From: Planctomycetota bacterium
GTDB taxonomy: Bacteria > Planctomycetota > Planctomycetia > Planctomycetales > Planctomycetaceae
Direction: 5' to 3'
DNA: 5,464 bases
NCBI GenBank assembly: GCA_023429275.1
Contig: JAEYWB010000453.1
Span: 1 to 5,464, forward strand
The translations under genes were made by a program, and so were the position numbers. This document shows positions 1 through 5,464 of this stretch, piece after piece (within the stretch, counting starts at the first letter, position 1; every line of letters begins with the position of its first letter). The notes below the pieces were generated by a model that was not told the origin of the DNA, made no database searches, and worked only from the letters and a program-made list of their open reading frames with translations.

Positions 1-84
1 GTCTTTGTGGTTCCATTCTCCGTTCTCTTCTGGCGCCGTTCGCTTCATTCTCCGTGCCTCGGCATCTCCGCGGTGCATCCACAT
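1..84. repeat. Pyrimidine-rich low-complexity intergenic repeat (tentative)
   Basis: This stretch is strongly C/T-rich and built from near-repeated short phrases. The 10-mer CATTCTCCGT occurs at 14-23 and again at 46-55, and variants such as CTCCGTGCCTC and ATCTCCGCGGTG follow. On the minus strand an ATG at 84 opens a frame to the window edge rich in H, R, E and G (it starts MWMHRGDAEARR). This is the look of the spurious peptides produced by a dispersed 'tctccgtgcctc...gcggtg' intergenic repeat that I recall from planctomycete and other high-GC genomes. Family membership is from memory and untested. No frame here has the third-position G/C bias of the real genes. Confidence 0.3.
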
Positions 85-190
85 CCCTGAACAGGTGAAC
101 CACCACCAATCGCCGACGGCTTCAGTCGAACATGTCGATGACCGCTTTCTCTATACCCGTCGGCGCGGCTGTGCAAAACTCCTTCTCTCA

Positions 191-199
191 AGGGAAGGG
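191..199 (+). promoter_or_regulatory. Purine-rich ribosome binding site for the M28 gene
   Basis: The run AGGGAAGGG ends directly before the ATG at 200. Its first AGGGA (191-195) is 4 bases from that ATG. The second core, AAGGGA (195-200), is 5 bases from an in-frame ATG at 206. The site places translation start at 200 or 206 and argues against the frame's extension upstream through 1-199. It cannot decide between the two ATGs. Confidence 0.6.
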
Positions 200-1120
200 A
201 TGACCATGTGGCTTCGTCTTTGCATCATCGGAATTGTTTCGCTCGCAACCTCCTTCGGACGGGCTGAGGAGTTCGACGCGGACCGCGCCTTCGGCTACCT
301 CAAGCAGATCTGCGAGATCGGTCCGCGGATCAGCGGGACCGAAGGGATGGAGAAGCAGCAGACGCTCCTCCGCGAACACTTTGAAAAGTTCGGGGCGAAG
401 GTCCAGGCCCAGGAGTTCGACGTTCCGCACCCGCTCACCGGCCGGCCCGTCCGGATGCGGAACCTCATCGTCTCCTGGCATCCGGAGAGCACCCAGCGGG
501 TTCTCCTGGCCTGTCACTACGACACTCGCCCTTTCCCGGATCAGGAGCCGTTGCCGCAGAACCGGCAGCTCCCCTTCATCGGCGCGAACGACGGCGCGTC
601 CGGCTGCGCTCTCTTCATGGAGCTTGCCCACCAGATGAAGGGCCGAAAGACCCCTCTCGGCATCGACTTCGTCTTCTTCGACGGCGAGGAGCTGATCTAC
701 AACACGGCCCGCGACAAGTACTTCCACGGGTCCGAGCACTTCGCCCAGCGGTACCGCGATAGCCCGCCCGCTCACAAGTATGTCGCGGGGGTTCTCGTCG
801 ACATGGTCGCGGACCGAAACCTCGAGATCTACATCGAGCGGTTCAGTGCCCGCTATGCCCCGCACGTGACCGACAGCCTGTTCCAGGTGGCGCGCGAGCT
901 GAAGGTGAAGGAGTTCGTGGCGAGGAAGCGGCACGAAGTCCGCGACGACCATATTCCCCTGAACCAGATCGCCAGGATTCCGACCTGCGACCTGATCGAC
1001 TTTGACTACCCCCACTGGCATACCCGGAACGACATCCCGGCCGCCTGCTCGGGGGAGTCGCTCACGAAGGTCGGACGGGTCCTGCTGACCTGGATGGACC
1101 GGTACACGGGCCGGTCGTAG
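200..1120 (+). CDS. Secreted M28-family zinc enzyme, glutaminyl-peptide cyclotransferase-like
   Basis: This 306-residue protein (304 if translation starts at 206) probably acts outside the inner membrane. Residues 1-22 form a signal peptide: a short Arg-containing start, a hydrophobic core (LCIIGIVSLATSF) and a likely cut after GRA-22. The rest is one M28 alpha/beta domain. Visible motifs are ACHYDT (104-109, His106 and Asp108), GANDGASG (128-135, Asp131), FFDGEE (159-164, Glu163/Glu164), VLVDMV (198-203, Asp201), DDHIPL (249-254) and WHT (273-275, His274). Compared from memory with animal glutaminyl cyclase, Asp131, Glu164 and His274 match the single-zinc ligands. Glu163, Asp201 and Asp250 match its catalytic and hydrogen-bonding acids. 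The GSEHFA segment (177-182) matches the cyclase GSRHLA. The likely reaction is conversion of N-terminal Gln to pyroglutamate on exported proteins; an M28 aminopeptidase is the alternative. The longer frame back to a TTG at 5 lacks coding character and would bury the signal peptide. The family call is secure; the exact activity is inferred. Confidence 0.88.
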   Translation: MTMWLRLCIIGIVSLATSFGRAEEFDADRAFGYLKQICEIGPRISGTEGMEKQQTLLREHFEKFGAKVQAQEFDVPHPLTGRPVRMRNLIVSWHPESTQRVLLACHYDTRPFPDQEPLPQNRQLPFIGANDGASGCALFMELAHQMKGRKTPLGIDFVFFDGEELIYNTARDKYFHGSEHFAQRYRDSPPAHKYVAGVLVDMVADRNLEIYIERFSARYAPHVTDSLFQVARELKVKEFVARKRHEVRDDHIPLNQIARIPTCDLIDFDYPHWHTRNDIPAACSGESLTKVGRVLLTWMDRYTGRS

Positions 1121-1180
1121 CCGCTGAGGAGATGTTCCCTCCTTCTTGCCAAAGAGATATCAGAAGTCTCCCTGTACTCT

Positions 1181-1217
1181 CTGTCGCCACTTCCTGTCGT
1201 GGCTGATTGAGCGACAG
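1181..1217. repeat. Nested inverted repeat after the M28 gene
   Basis: CTGTCGC (1181-1187) is the exact reverse complement of GCGACAG (1211-1217). Inside it, GCCAC (1186-1190) can pair with GTGGC (1199-1203), sharing two bases with the outer arm, so the two stems are partly alternative. It begins 60 bases past the M28 stop and has no T-run after it. It could be a 3' UTR stem, but arms this short occur by chance in GC-rich DNA. Confidence 0.3.
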
Positions 1218-1290
1218 CATCGAGGCCTTGGGATGCTTTCCGGTCGCGCCCCGCGGTGTCGAATCGACCGTTCCTCGTCCGCCCGGACTG

Positions 1291-1326
1291 GCAACCGCTC
1301 CGCCTGACTCCGCGCGGAGTGGTTGC
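1291..1326. repeat. 13-bp hairpin with 10-base loop
   Basis: GCAACCGCTCCGC (1291-1303) pairs with GCGGAGTGGTTGC (1314-1326) in 13 consecutive positions, 12 Watson-Crick plus one G-U (1297 with 1320). The loop is 1304-1313. A perfect 14-base palindrome, ACTCCGCGCGGAGT (1307-1320), overlaps the right arm, so a competing fold or a dimeric protein site is possible. No T-run follows directly. It lies 170 bases past the M28 stop. The role is unknown; a structured 3' UTR or a small RNA is the simplest idea. Confidence 0.5.
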
Positions 1327-1341
1327 GGCGACTGAATGAAT

Positions 1342-1372
1342 GGACGGGGATTCCGGGGGCCGTCCTATTTTT
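1342..1372 (+). terminator. Candidate rho-independent terminator
   Basis: GGACGG (1342-1347) is the exact reverse complement of CCGTCC (1360-1365), with a 12-base loop. TATTTTT follows immediately at 1366-1372. A GC-rich stem plus U-run is the classic layout, and this is the only such T-run in the gap. It would end + strand transcripts about 250 bases past the M28 stop. The six-pair stem and large loop make it a modest candidate. Confidence 0.4.
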
Positions 1373-1416
1373 CACGCGCGCCCGCGCACGTGCCCGCGAG
1401 GGACAACCCGGAAACT

Positions 1417-1438
1417 CGTCCCTTCGTCCCTTCGTCCC
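1417..1438. repeat. 8-bp tandem repeat, 2.75 copies
   Basis: CGTCCCTT occurs at 1417-1424 and 1425-1432, then CGTCCC at 1433-1438. It lies in non-coding DNA, so slippage would not shift a reading frame. Just upstream (about 1373-1397) is a CG-rich alternating stretch that includes the palindrome GCACGTGC. Confidence 0.7.
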
Positions 1439-1521
1439 GATTTGTTGATGCGGCCAGAGAGTTGCTTCATAGCCCCCGCACTGTGGCGAATCCCGTCGCA
1501 ACCGATCGAGCACTAGACCCT

Positions 1522-1549
1522 GGGGGCTGAAAATGGCTTCTCAGCCCCC
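1522..1549. repeat. 9-bp hairpin, first of an abutting pair
   Basis: GGGGGCTGA (1522-1530) is exactly complementary to TCAGCCCCC (1541-1549), with the 10-base loop AAATGGCTTC. The next hairpin starts at 1550 with no spacer. No T-run follows on either strand, so it is not a standard intrinsic terminator. Confidence 0.5.
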
Positions 1550-1591
1550 GACGACAGTCCGCCAACCCCGGCCGGCTCGCGGACTGTCGTC
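1550..1591. repeat. 13-bp perfect inverted repeat, second of an abutting pair
   Basis: GACGACAGTCCGC (1550-1562) and GCGGACTGTCGTC (1579-1591) are perfect reverse complements around a 16-base spacer that contains CCGGCCGG. A 5-bp alternative, GTCCG (1589-1593) with CGGAC (1608-1612), overlaps the right arm and could compete with it. The pair of hairpins lies about 290 bases upstream of the dsbD-like gene. It could be a structured leader or small RNA, or a binding site for a dimeric protein. Confidence 0.5.
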
Positions 1592-1693
1592 CGTGTCTGA
1601 ACCGGGCCGGACATTCTGTAATCCGCGTCACAGATTCCCCCGGGCGAGGCGTCTACCTTTGGAAATCGCCAGAATCTTCCTGGCGAATGTGAG

Positions 1694-1737
1694 CGGACGT
1701 CCCAGAGACGTCTGACAGTTCCGACTGGTCTTCGGAA
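1694..1737. repeat. Two small hairpins upstream of the dsbD-like gene
   Basis: CGGACGT (1694-1700) pairs with ACGTCTG (1708-1714), including one G-U, around a 7-base loop. TTCCGA (1719-1724) pairs with TCGGAA (1732-1737) around another 7-base loop. They sit just before the best -10-like sequence of the gap. Stems this short are common by chance, so the evidence is weak. Confidence 0.25.
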
Positions 1738-1745
1738 GTCGCTCA

Positions 1746-1773
1746 TGTTCAAAATGCCTCCTGTGCCGATAAT
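1746..1773 (+). promoter_or_regulatory. Weak candidate promoter for the dsbD-like gene
   Basis: GATAAT (1768-1773) matches 5 of 6 positions of the sigma70 -10 consensus. The best -35 at workable spacing is only TGTTCA (1746-1751, 16-base spacer, 3 of 6). It would give a leader of roughly 100 bases. A better -35 match, TTGACT (1787-1792), has no -10 partner at 16-18 bases. Confidence 0.2.
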
Positions 1774-1881
1774 GACGAAGCTGGACTTGACTCGATTTGC
1801 GGGTCCCAGCGAGGTCGGAATGGCCTCGTCAGACCTGCCGGGAAGAGCCTAAAGTACGGCTGTTCCGACAAATGCGTCAGA

Positions 1882-3936
1882 ATGGCGTCTCGCAAGGTTG
1901 GGAATATGGTCAGCCGATTTCGCACTGCTTCCCGTCACTGGTCGCTTCTGGCGGCCGCGGTTCTGGCCATAGGATCGGCCGTTTTTGCCGCTCAGCCCGA
2001 CGCGCCGATGGACCTCAGCGGGCCGACGCCCGAGATTGAGGCCGTACCGACGCTCCCGGGAGGTTTGCTGAATCTCGACGCTCCCGTCGCGGAAGCGCCT
2101 GTCGCAAGCGCTCCCAAGCCGGTCGTGACCGCCGAGCTCCATCCCCTGGAAGGGGCGAGCGACATCGTCGTCCTTCAGGTCAGAATCGAGATTCCCGAAG
2201 AGCACTACTCGTACTCGCAGTCGAAGATCAACAAGAAGCCGACGCGGATCACCGTCGAAGAGACCCCCGGCCTCACCCCCGCGGAGAAAGCCTTCTCGGA
2301 AAGTCCGGCGGCCAAGCTGCACTTCGACGAGGCCTTCCAGGCGGACATCGAGAAGCACGAAGGGACAGTCGTCTTCTCGAAGCAGTACAAGACGACGGAC
2401 CCCAAGGGGCTTGCGAATGTCACGATGACGGGGAATGTCAACCTGCTCCTCTGCAAGAAGGATCAGTGCACGCCGTTTCCGAAGCTCCCGTTCAAGGCGA
2501 CCTACTCGGCCACATCCGTCAGTGTCGAGACCGTTCCCGTTTCCGTCCCCGGCGTTTCGTCGGCGTCAGGTAGCGGGACGCTGTGGAGCAATCTCCTGCT
2601 GGCGTTTGTCGGCGGGATCATCCTGAACGTCATGCCCTGCGTCCTCCCGGTCATCGGGATCAAGGTCGTCAGCTTCGTCGAGCAGGCGGGCGAGAACCGC
2701 CTGCGGATCTTCGCCCTGAACTGGACCTACGCCGCCGGCAGCCTGATGGTGTTCCTGATCCTCGGGACACTCGCCGCCTTCTTCTCGGTGAATTCGGGCC
2801 AGCTGTTTCAGAGCGACGTCTTCAAGATCGTCTTCGGGATCGTCGTCTTCGCGATGGCGCTCAGCCTGCTGGGGGTTTACGAGCTCAACCTGCCCGGTGT
2901 CGCGACCGGCTTCGGCCTTCAGAGTGAAAAAGAAGGCCTGATCGGGGCCTTCATCTCCGGAGTTGTGGCGACGTTCCTCGCGACTCCCTGCATCGGCCCC
3001 TTCATGGGACCGGCGCTCGGCTGGTCGGTCGGCCAGTCCCGGCCGGTCATCTACGCGATCTGGACCGCCCTCGGACTCGGGATGTGTCTCCCGTACCTGA
3101 TCCTTGGTATCGCACCGAAGCTGATCAGCTGGCTCCCCCGTCCGGGGATGTGGATGGTGCGGTTCAAGCAGTTCTCGGGGTTCCTGCTGCTGGCGACGGT
3201 CGTCTTCCTGATCCAGCCGCTGGAGCGGCGGTCGAAGGCTCCGGCTCCGTCGACTGGGGAGATGCCGGTCGTCATCAGCGCCGATTCGCTCGCTCCGGAC
3301 TCGATCGCCTCCCGCAAACCGGAGGTTTCGAAGCCGCTGACCGGCGTTCTGATCGCCCTCCTGGGGATCGGGATCGGCTTGTGGATGATCGGGAATCTCT
3401 ACAACCACGCTTCGAGCGCCGGCGAGAAGTGGCGAGTCCGCCTGGCGGCCCTGGCGATCGCGCTGCCGATCTCGTGGTACGGAGTGTCGGACCAGTTGGG
3501 GCTGCGCTTCATGCCGAACTACGAACTTGCCTGGGAAGACTGGTCGGAGATGCGCATGAACTCGCATCTCGCCGAAGGGAAGCCGGTGCTGGTCGACTTC
3601 ACCGCCGACTGGTGCACCACCTGCAAGTACAACGAGTTGACGGCTCTCAACGTCGCATCCACGAAAAGCTTCGTCGAGAAGCACGGGGTCGTCACGATGA
3701 AGGCGGACTTCACGGACGAAAGTCCTGAGATCAAGAAGTGGCTCGAGAAGTTCAAGGCGGCCGGCGTCCCCCTGCTGGTGATCTTTCCGCCGGGAGACAG
3801 CTCGCAGCCGATCGTCTTTGACGGGATCGTGACCAAGGGGCAGGTCCTCTCGCGGCTCGAAGAGGCGATGAAGCGCGGGAAGGCCGCACAGAGCAAGAAG
3901 GACGCAAACAGCACCGCTCTGTTGGCGACGCCGTAA
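1882..3936 (+). CDS. dsbD: DsbD-type thiol:disulfide interchange protein with C-terminal thioredoxin domain
   Basis: This 684-residue inner-membrane protein would carry electrons from cytoplasmic thioredoxin to envelope proteins, for disulfide reduction or isomerisation and possibly cytochrome c maturation. A signal peptide (hydrophobic core about 21-36) is followed by a Pro/Ala-rich linker. An N-terminal alpha-like domain (about 82-212) has Cys191 and Cys196. The membrane domain has about eight helices (near 235-262, 277-301, 312-334, 352-378, 388-411, 428-447, 486-507, 517-535). It carries MPCVLP (Cys253) and ATPCIGP (Cys370), the beta-domain redox pair. The C-terminal thioredoxin domain (about 550-667) has DWCTTCK (Cys578, Cys581) and the cis-proline segment GVP (628-630). 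All six redox cysteines of the family are present. It is longer than E. coli DsbD (565 residues), partly from a Pro/Ser-rich insert at about 448-486 between helices 6 and 7. The ATG at 1882 has no visible ribosome site. The in-frame ATG at 1906, eight bases after AAGG, gives a 676-residue protein with a more usual signal peptide and may be the true start. Confidence 0.92.
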   Translation: MASRKVGNMVSRFRTASRHWSLLAAAVLAIGSAVFAAQPDAPMDLSGPTPEIEAVPTLPGGLLNLDAPVAEAPVASAPKPVVTAELHPLEGASDIVVLQVRIEIPEEHYSYSQSKINKKPTRITVEETPGLTPAEKAFSESPAAKLHFDEAFQADIEKHEGTVVFSKQYKTTDPKGLANVTMTGNVNLLLCKKDQCTPFPKLPFKATYSATSVSVETVPVSVPGVSSASGSGTLWSNLLLAFVGGIILNVMPCVLPVIGIKVVSFVEQAGENRLRIFALNWTYAAGSLMVFLILGTLAAFFSVNSGQLFQSDVFKIVFGIVVFAMALSLLGVYELNLPGVATGFGLQSEKEGLIGAFISGVVATFLATPCIGPFMGPALGWSVGQSRPVIYAIWTALGLGMCLPYLILGIAPKLISWLPRPGMWMVRFKQFSGFLLLATVVFLIQPLERRSKAPAPSTGEMPVVISADSLAPDSIASRKPEVSKPLTGVLIALLGIGIGLWMIGNLYNHASSAGEKWRVRLAALAIALPISWYGVSDQLGLRFMPNYELAWEDWSEMRMNSHLAEGKPVLVDFTADWCTTCKYNELTALNVASTKSFVEKHGVVTMKADFTDESPEIKKWLEKFKAAGVPLLVIFPPGDSSQPIVFDGIVTKGQVLSRLEEAMKRGKAAQSKKDANSTALLATP
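1894..1897 (+). promoter_or_regulatory. Shine-Dalgarno-like AAGG favouring an internal start at 1906
   Basis: AAGG lies eight bases before the in-frame ATG at 1906 (codon 9 of the longer frame). Nothing similar lies before the ATG at 1882. The shorter form begins MVSRFRTASRHW and leads directly into the hydrophobic core. Many planctomycete genes lack such sites, so this is suggestive only. Confidence 0.35.
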
Positions 3937-3952
3937 GACGTTCCGCCCGATA

Positions 3953-4090
3953 GTAGCCCTCTCGCTCCGCGAGAGGAGCGAGTTGTCATTCCTCCGTCGC
4001 TGCAAAAAGACCGCCGCTGAAAAGAAGACCGTCTTTTGGACACCTGAGGTCCATGGTCTCCTCGCTCCTCTCGCGGAGCGAGAGGGCTAC
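3953..4090. mobile_element. 138-bp REPIN/MITE-like element with perfect 30-bp terminal inverted repeats
   Basis: The 30 bases at 3953-3982 are the exact reverse complement of 4061-4090. Each arm starts at its outer end with GTAG (3953-3956; CTAC at 4087-4090). In the left arm a compact hairpin follows: CCTCTCGC (3958-3965), loop TCC, GCGAGAGG (3969-3976). An alternative stem, CTCGCTCC (3961-3968) with GGAGCGAG (3975-3982), overlaps it. GTAG plus a short hairpin, doubled in inverted orientation, is the layout of REP sequences in REPINs, which RAYT (Y1-type) transposases are thought to move. The 78-base centre is non-coding and contains AAAAGA/TCTTTT (4020-4025/4032-4037). No target duplication is visible beside the ends. 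No transposase is in the window. The first arm begins 16 bases after the dsbD stop, so it may also serve as transcript end or 3' stabiliser. The inverted repeat is certain; its class is inferred. Confidence 0.75.
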
Positions 4091-4201
4091 GACAAGGCTC
4101 GTCTACGGATCTGCCGGAATTCGAACCGCTGTGTCGCCCACGCACGATTGGCGTCGGCAGTCGGAATCGTCAATCCGGCACCACCGGGCAGCAGACTGGT
4201 C

Positions 4202-4230
4202 TTGTCGGGGCTGGGTCTCGCGGGAATAAT
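4202..4230 (+). promoter_or_regulatory. Candidate sigma70-like promoter for prkA
   Basis: TTGTCG (4202-4207, 4 of 6 to TTGACA) and AATAAT (4225-4230, 5 of 6 to TATAAT) are separated by exactly 17 bases. AATAAT stands out in a GC-rich stretch. Transcription from about 4237 would give a leader of roughly 220 bases. Planctomycete promoter rules are poorly known, so this rests on general sigma70 consensus. Confidence 0.4.
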
Positions 4231-4445
4231 TCTTCAGCCTGCCTGATCCTTTGAATCGTATTCGCTCGACCAGGATGGTCGCCCCCAGTGCTCAGTCGGC
4301 GATCCCTTCGGACAGTTTCTTTCCCGAAGGTTCCTTCTGTTCGGACCGCTCTGCGGTAGTCGCTGCGCGGCGCGATACTTTTCCTTGGAGGCAGCTTCCC
4401 TTTCAGTCGCACACCAGGTCGCGGCACACGTCCATCCAGAGCGAT

Positions 4446-4449
4446 GAGG
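4446..4449 (+). promoter_or_regulatory. Shine-Dalgarno site of prkA
   Basis: GAGG (within TGAGGT) lies seven bases before the ATG at 4457. This supports that start over the out-of-frame ATG at 4444. Confidence 0.65.
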
Positions 4450-4456
4450 TCCCCCT

Positions 4457-5464
<1,008 letters not shown>

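Larger units (their letters stand above)
1121..1881. other. 761-bp non-coding gap with many inverted repeats
   Basis: I see no credible gene here on either strand. Short open frames exist, but their translations are Arg/Pro/Ser-rich, lack recognisable motifs and overlap one another. The region has several inverted repeats (1181-1217, 1291-1326, 1522-1549, 1550-1591, 1694-1714, 1719-1737), one possible intrinsic terminator (1342-1372) and an 8-bp tandem repeat (1417-1438). It separates the M28 gene from the dsbD-like gene and probably holds the terminator of the first and the promoter and leader of the second. A small structured RNA is possible. No motif of RNase P RNA, SRP RNA, tmRNA or a named riboswitch was recognised. 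Confidence 0.6.
4091..4456. other. Non-coding gap holding the prkA promoter and leader
   Basis: I see no credible gene between the REPIN-like element and prkA. The short frames present have no coding signature. Small stems include CGACCA/TGGTCG (4267-4272/4276-4281), CCTTCGG/CCGAAGG (4305-4311/4324-4330), ACCGC/GCGGT (4345-4349/4353-4357) and a bulged stem at 4356-4378 followed by TTTT. They may structure a long 5' leader, but each is short enough to be chance. Confidence 0.5.

Noticed and set aside
5..199. In-frame extension of the M28 gene upstream to a TTG at 5
   Set aside because: It lacks the third-position G/C bias, has no ribosome site, and would place about 65 odd residues before a clean signal peptide.
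188..1021. Long minus-strand open frame opposite the M28 gene
   Set aside because: It is a mirror of a high-GC gene; the + strand carries all M28 motifs in order, while this frame shows no motif.
1522..1556. Resemblance of GGGGGCTGAAAATGGCTTC to a tmRNA 5' end
   Set aside because: The tag reading frame and a TTCGA...CCA 3' end are absent, and the sequence folds on itself as a hairpin instead.
1160..1752. Short open frames on both strands in the gap before the dsbD-like gene
   Set aside because: They overlap each other, are Arg/Pro/Ser-rich, have no motifs and span the inverted repeats.
2566..4005. 479-codon minus-strand open frame opposite the dsbD-like gene
   Set aside because: It is rich in Arg, Asp, Glu and Gln, as expected from the reverse complement of GC-biased codons, and it overlaps the membrane and thioredoxin domains of a clear gene.
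4105..4145. tRNA-like T-arm (GGTTCGAATTCC on the minus strand)
   Set aside because: The flanking bases do not form a 5-bp T-stem, and no anticodon or acceptor arm can be built around it.
4174..4190. Possible sigma54 -24/-12 site (CGGCACCACCGGGCA) upstream of prkA
   Set aside because: The GG-to-GC spacing is one base short and the -12 part lacks the TTGC core.
3983..4246. Small + strand open frame starting inside the REPIN-like element
   Set aside because: Part of its sequence is the repeat arm itself, the start (TTG) is weak, and no motif or ribosome site is seen.

Overview
The window is about 62-65% GC by eye. All three recognisable genes lie on the + strand, separated by long non-coding gaps of 761 and 520 bp. 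The sparse layout, strong G/C third-position bias, secreted M28 enzyme, large DsbD-like protein and PrkA kinase suggest a planctomycete (Planctomycetia-like). That taxonomic call is an inference from style and protein flavour, not a database result.

Layout. Positions 1-199 hold a pyrimidine-rich, apparently non-coding leader whose first ~84 bases resemble a low-complexity intergenic repeat. Positions 200-1120 encode an exported M28-family zinc enzyme of the glutaminyl-peptide cyclotransferase type. Positions 1121-1881 are non-coding but rich in inverted repeats, with a possible intrinsic terminator, an 8-bp tandem repeat and two abutting hairpins. Positions 1882-3936 encode a full-length DsbD-type thiol:disulfide transporter with all three cysteine pairs. 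Positions 3953-4090, 16 bases past its stop, hold a 138-bp element with perfect 30-bp terminal inverted repeats. Each arm starts with GTAG and folds as a hairpin, which is the layout of a REP doublet (REPIN). Positions 4091-4456 carry a candidate sigma70-like promoter and the prkA leader. From 4457 to the window edge runs the first half (336 codons) of a PrkA/YeaG-family AAA+ protein kinase.

The genes do not look like one operon, because each has a long upstream gap and probably its own promoter. The first two products act in the envelope: the M28 enzyme on exported peptides or proteins, and DsbD by carrying reducing power across the inner membrane. PrkA is a cytoplasmic stress or starvation kinase. 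No defence system, phage, CRISPR array, tRNA or rRNA was found. The most distinctive non-genic feature is the REPIN-like element. I do not see a convincing new multi-gene system here.
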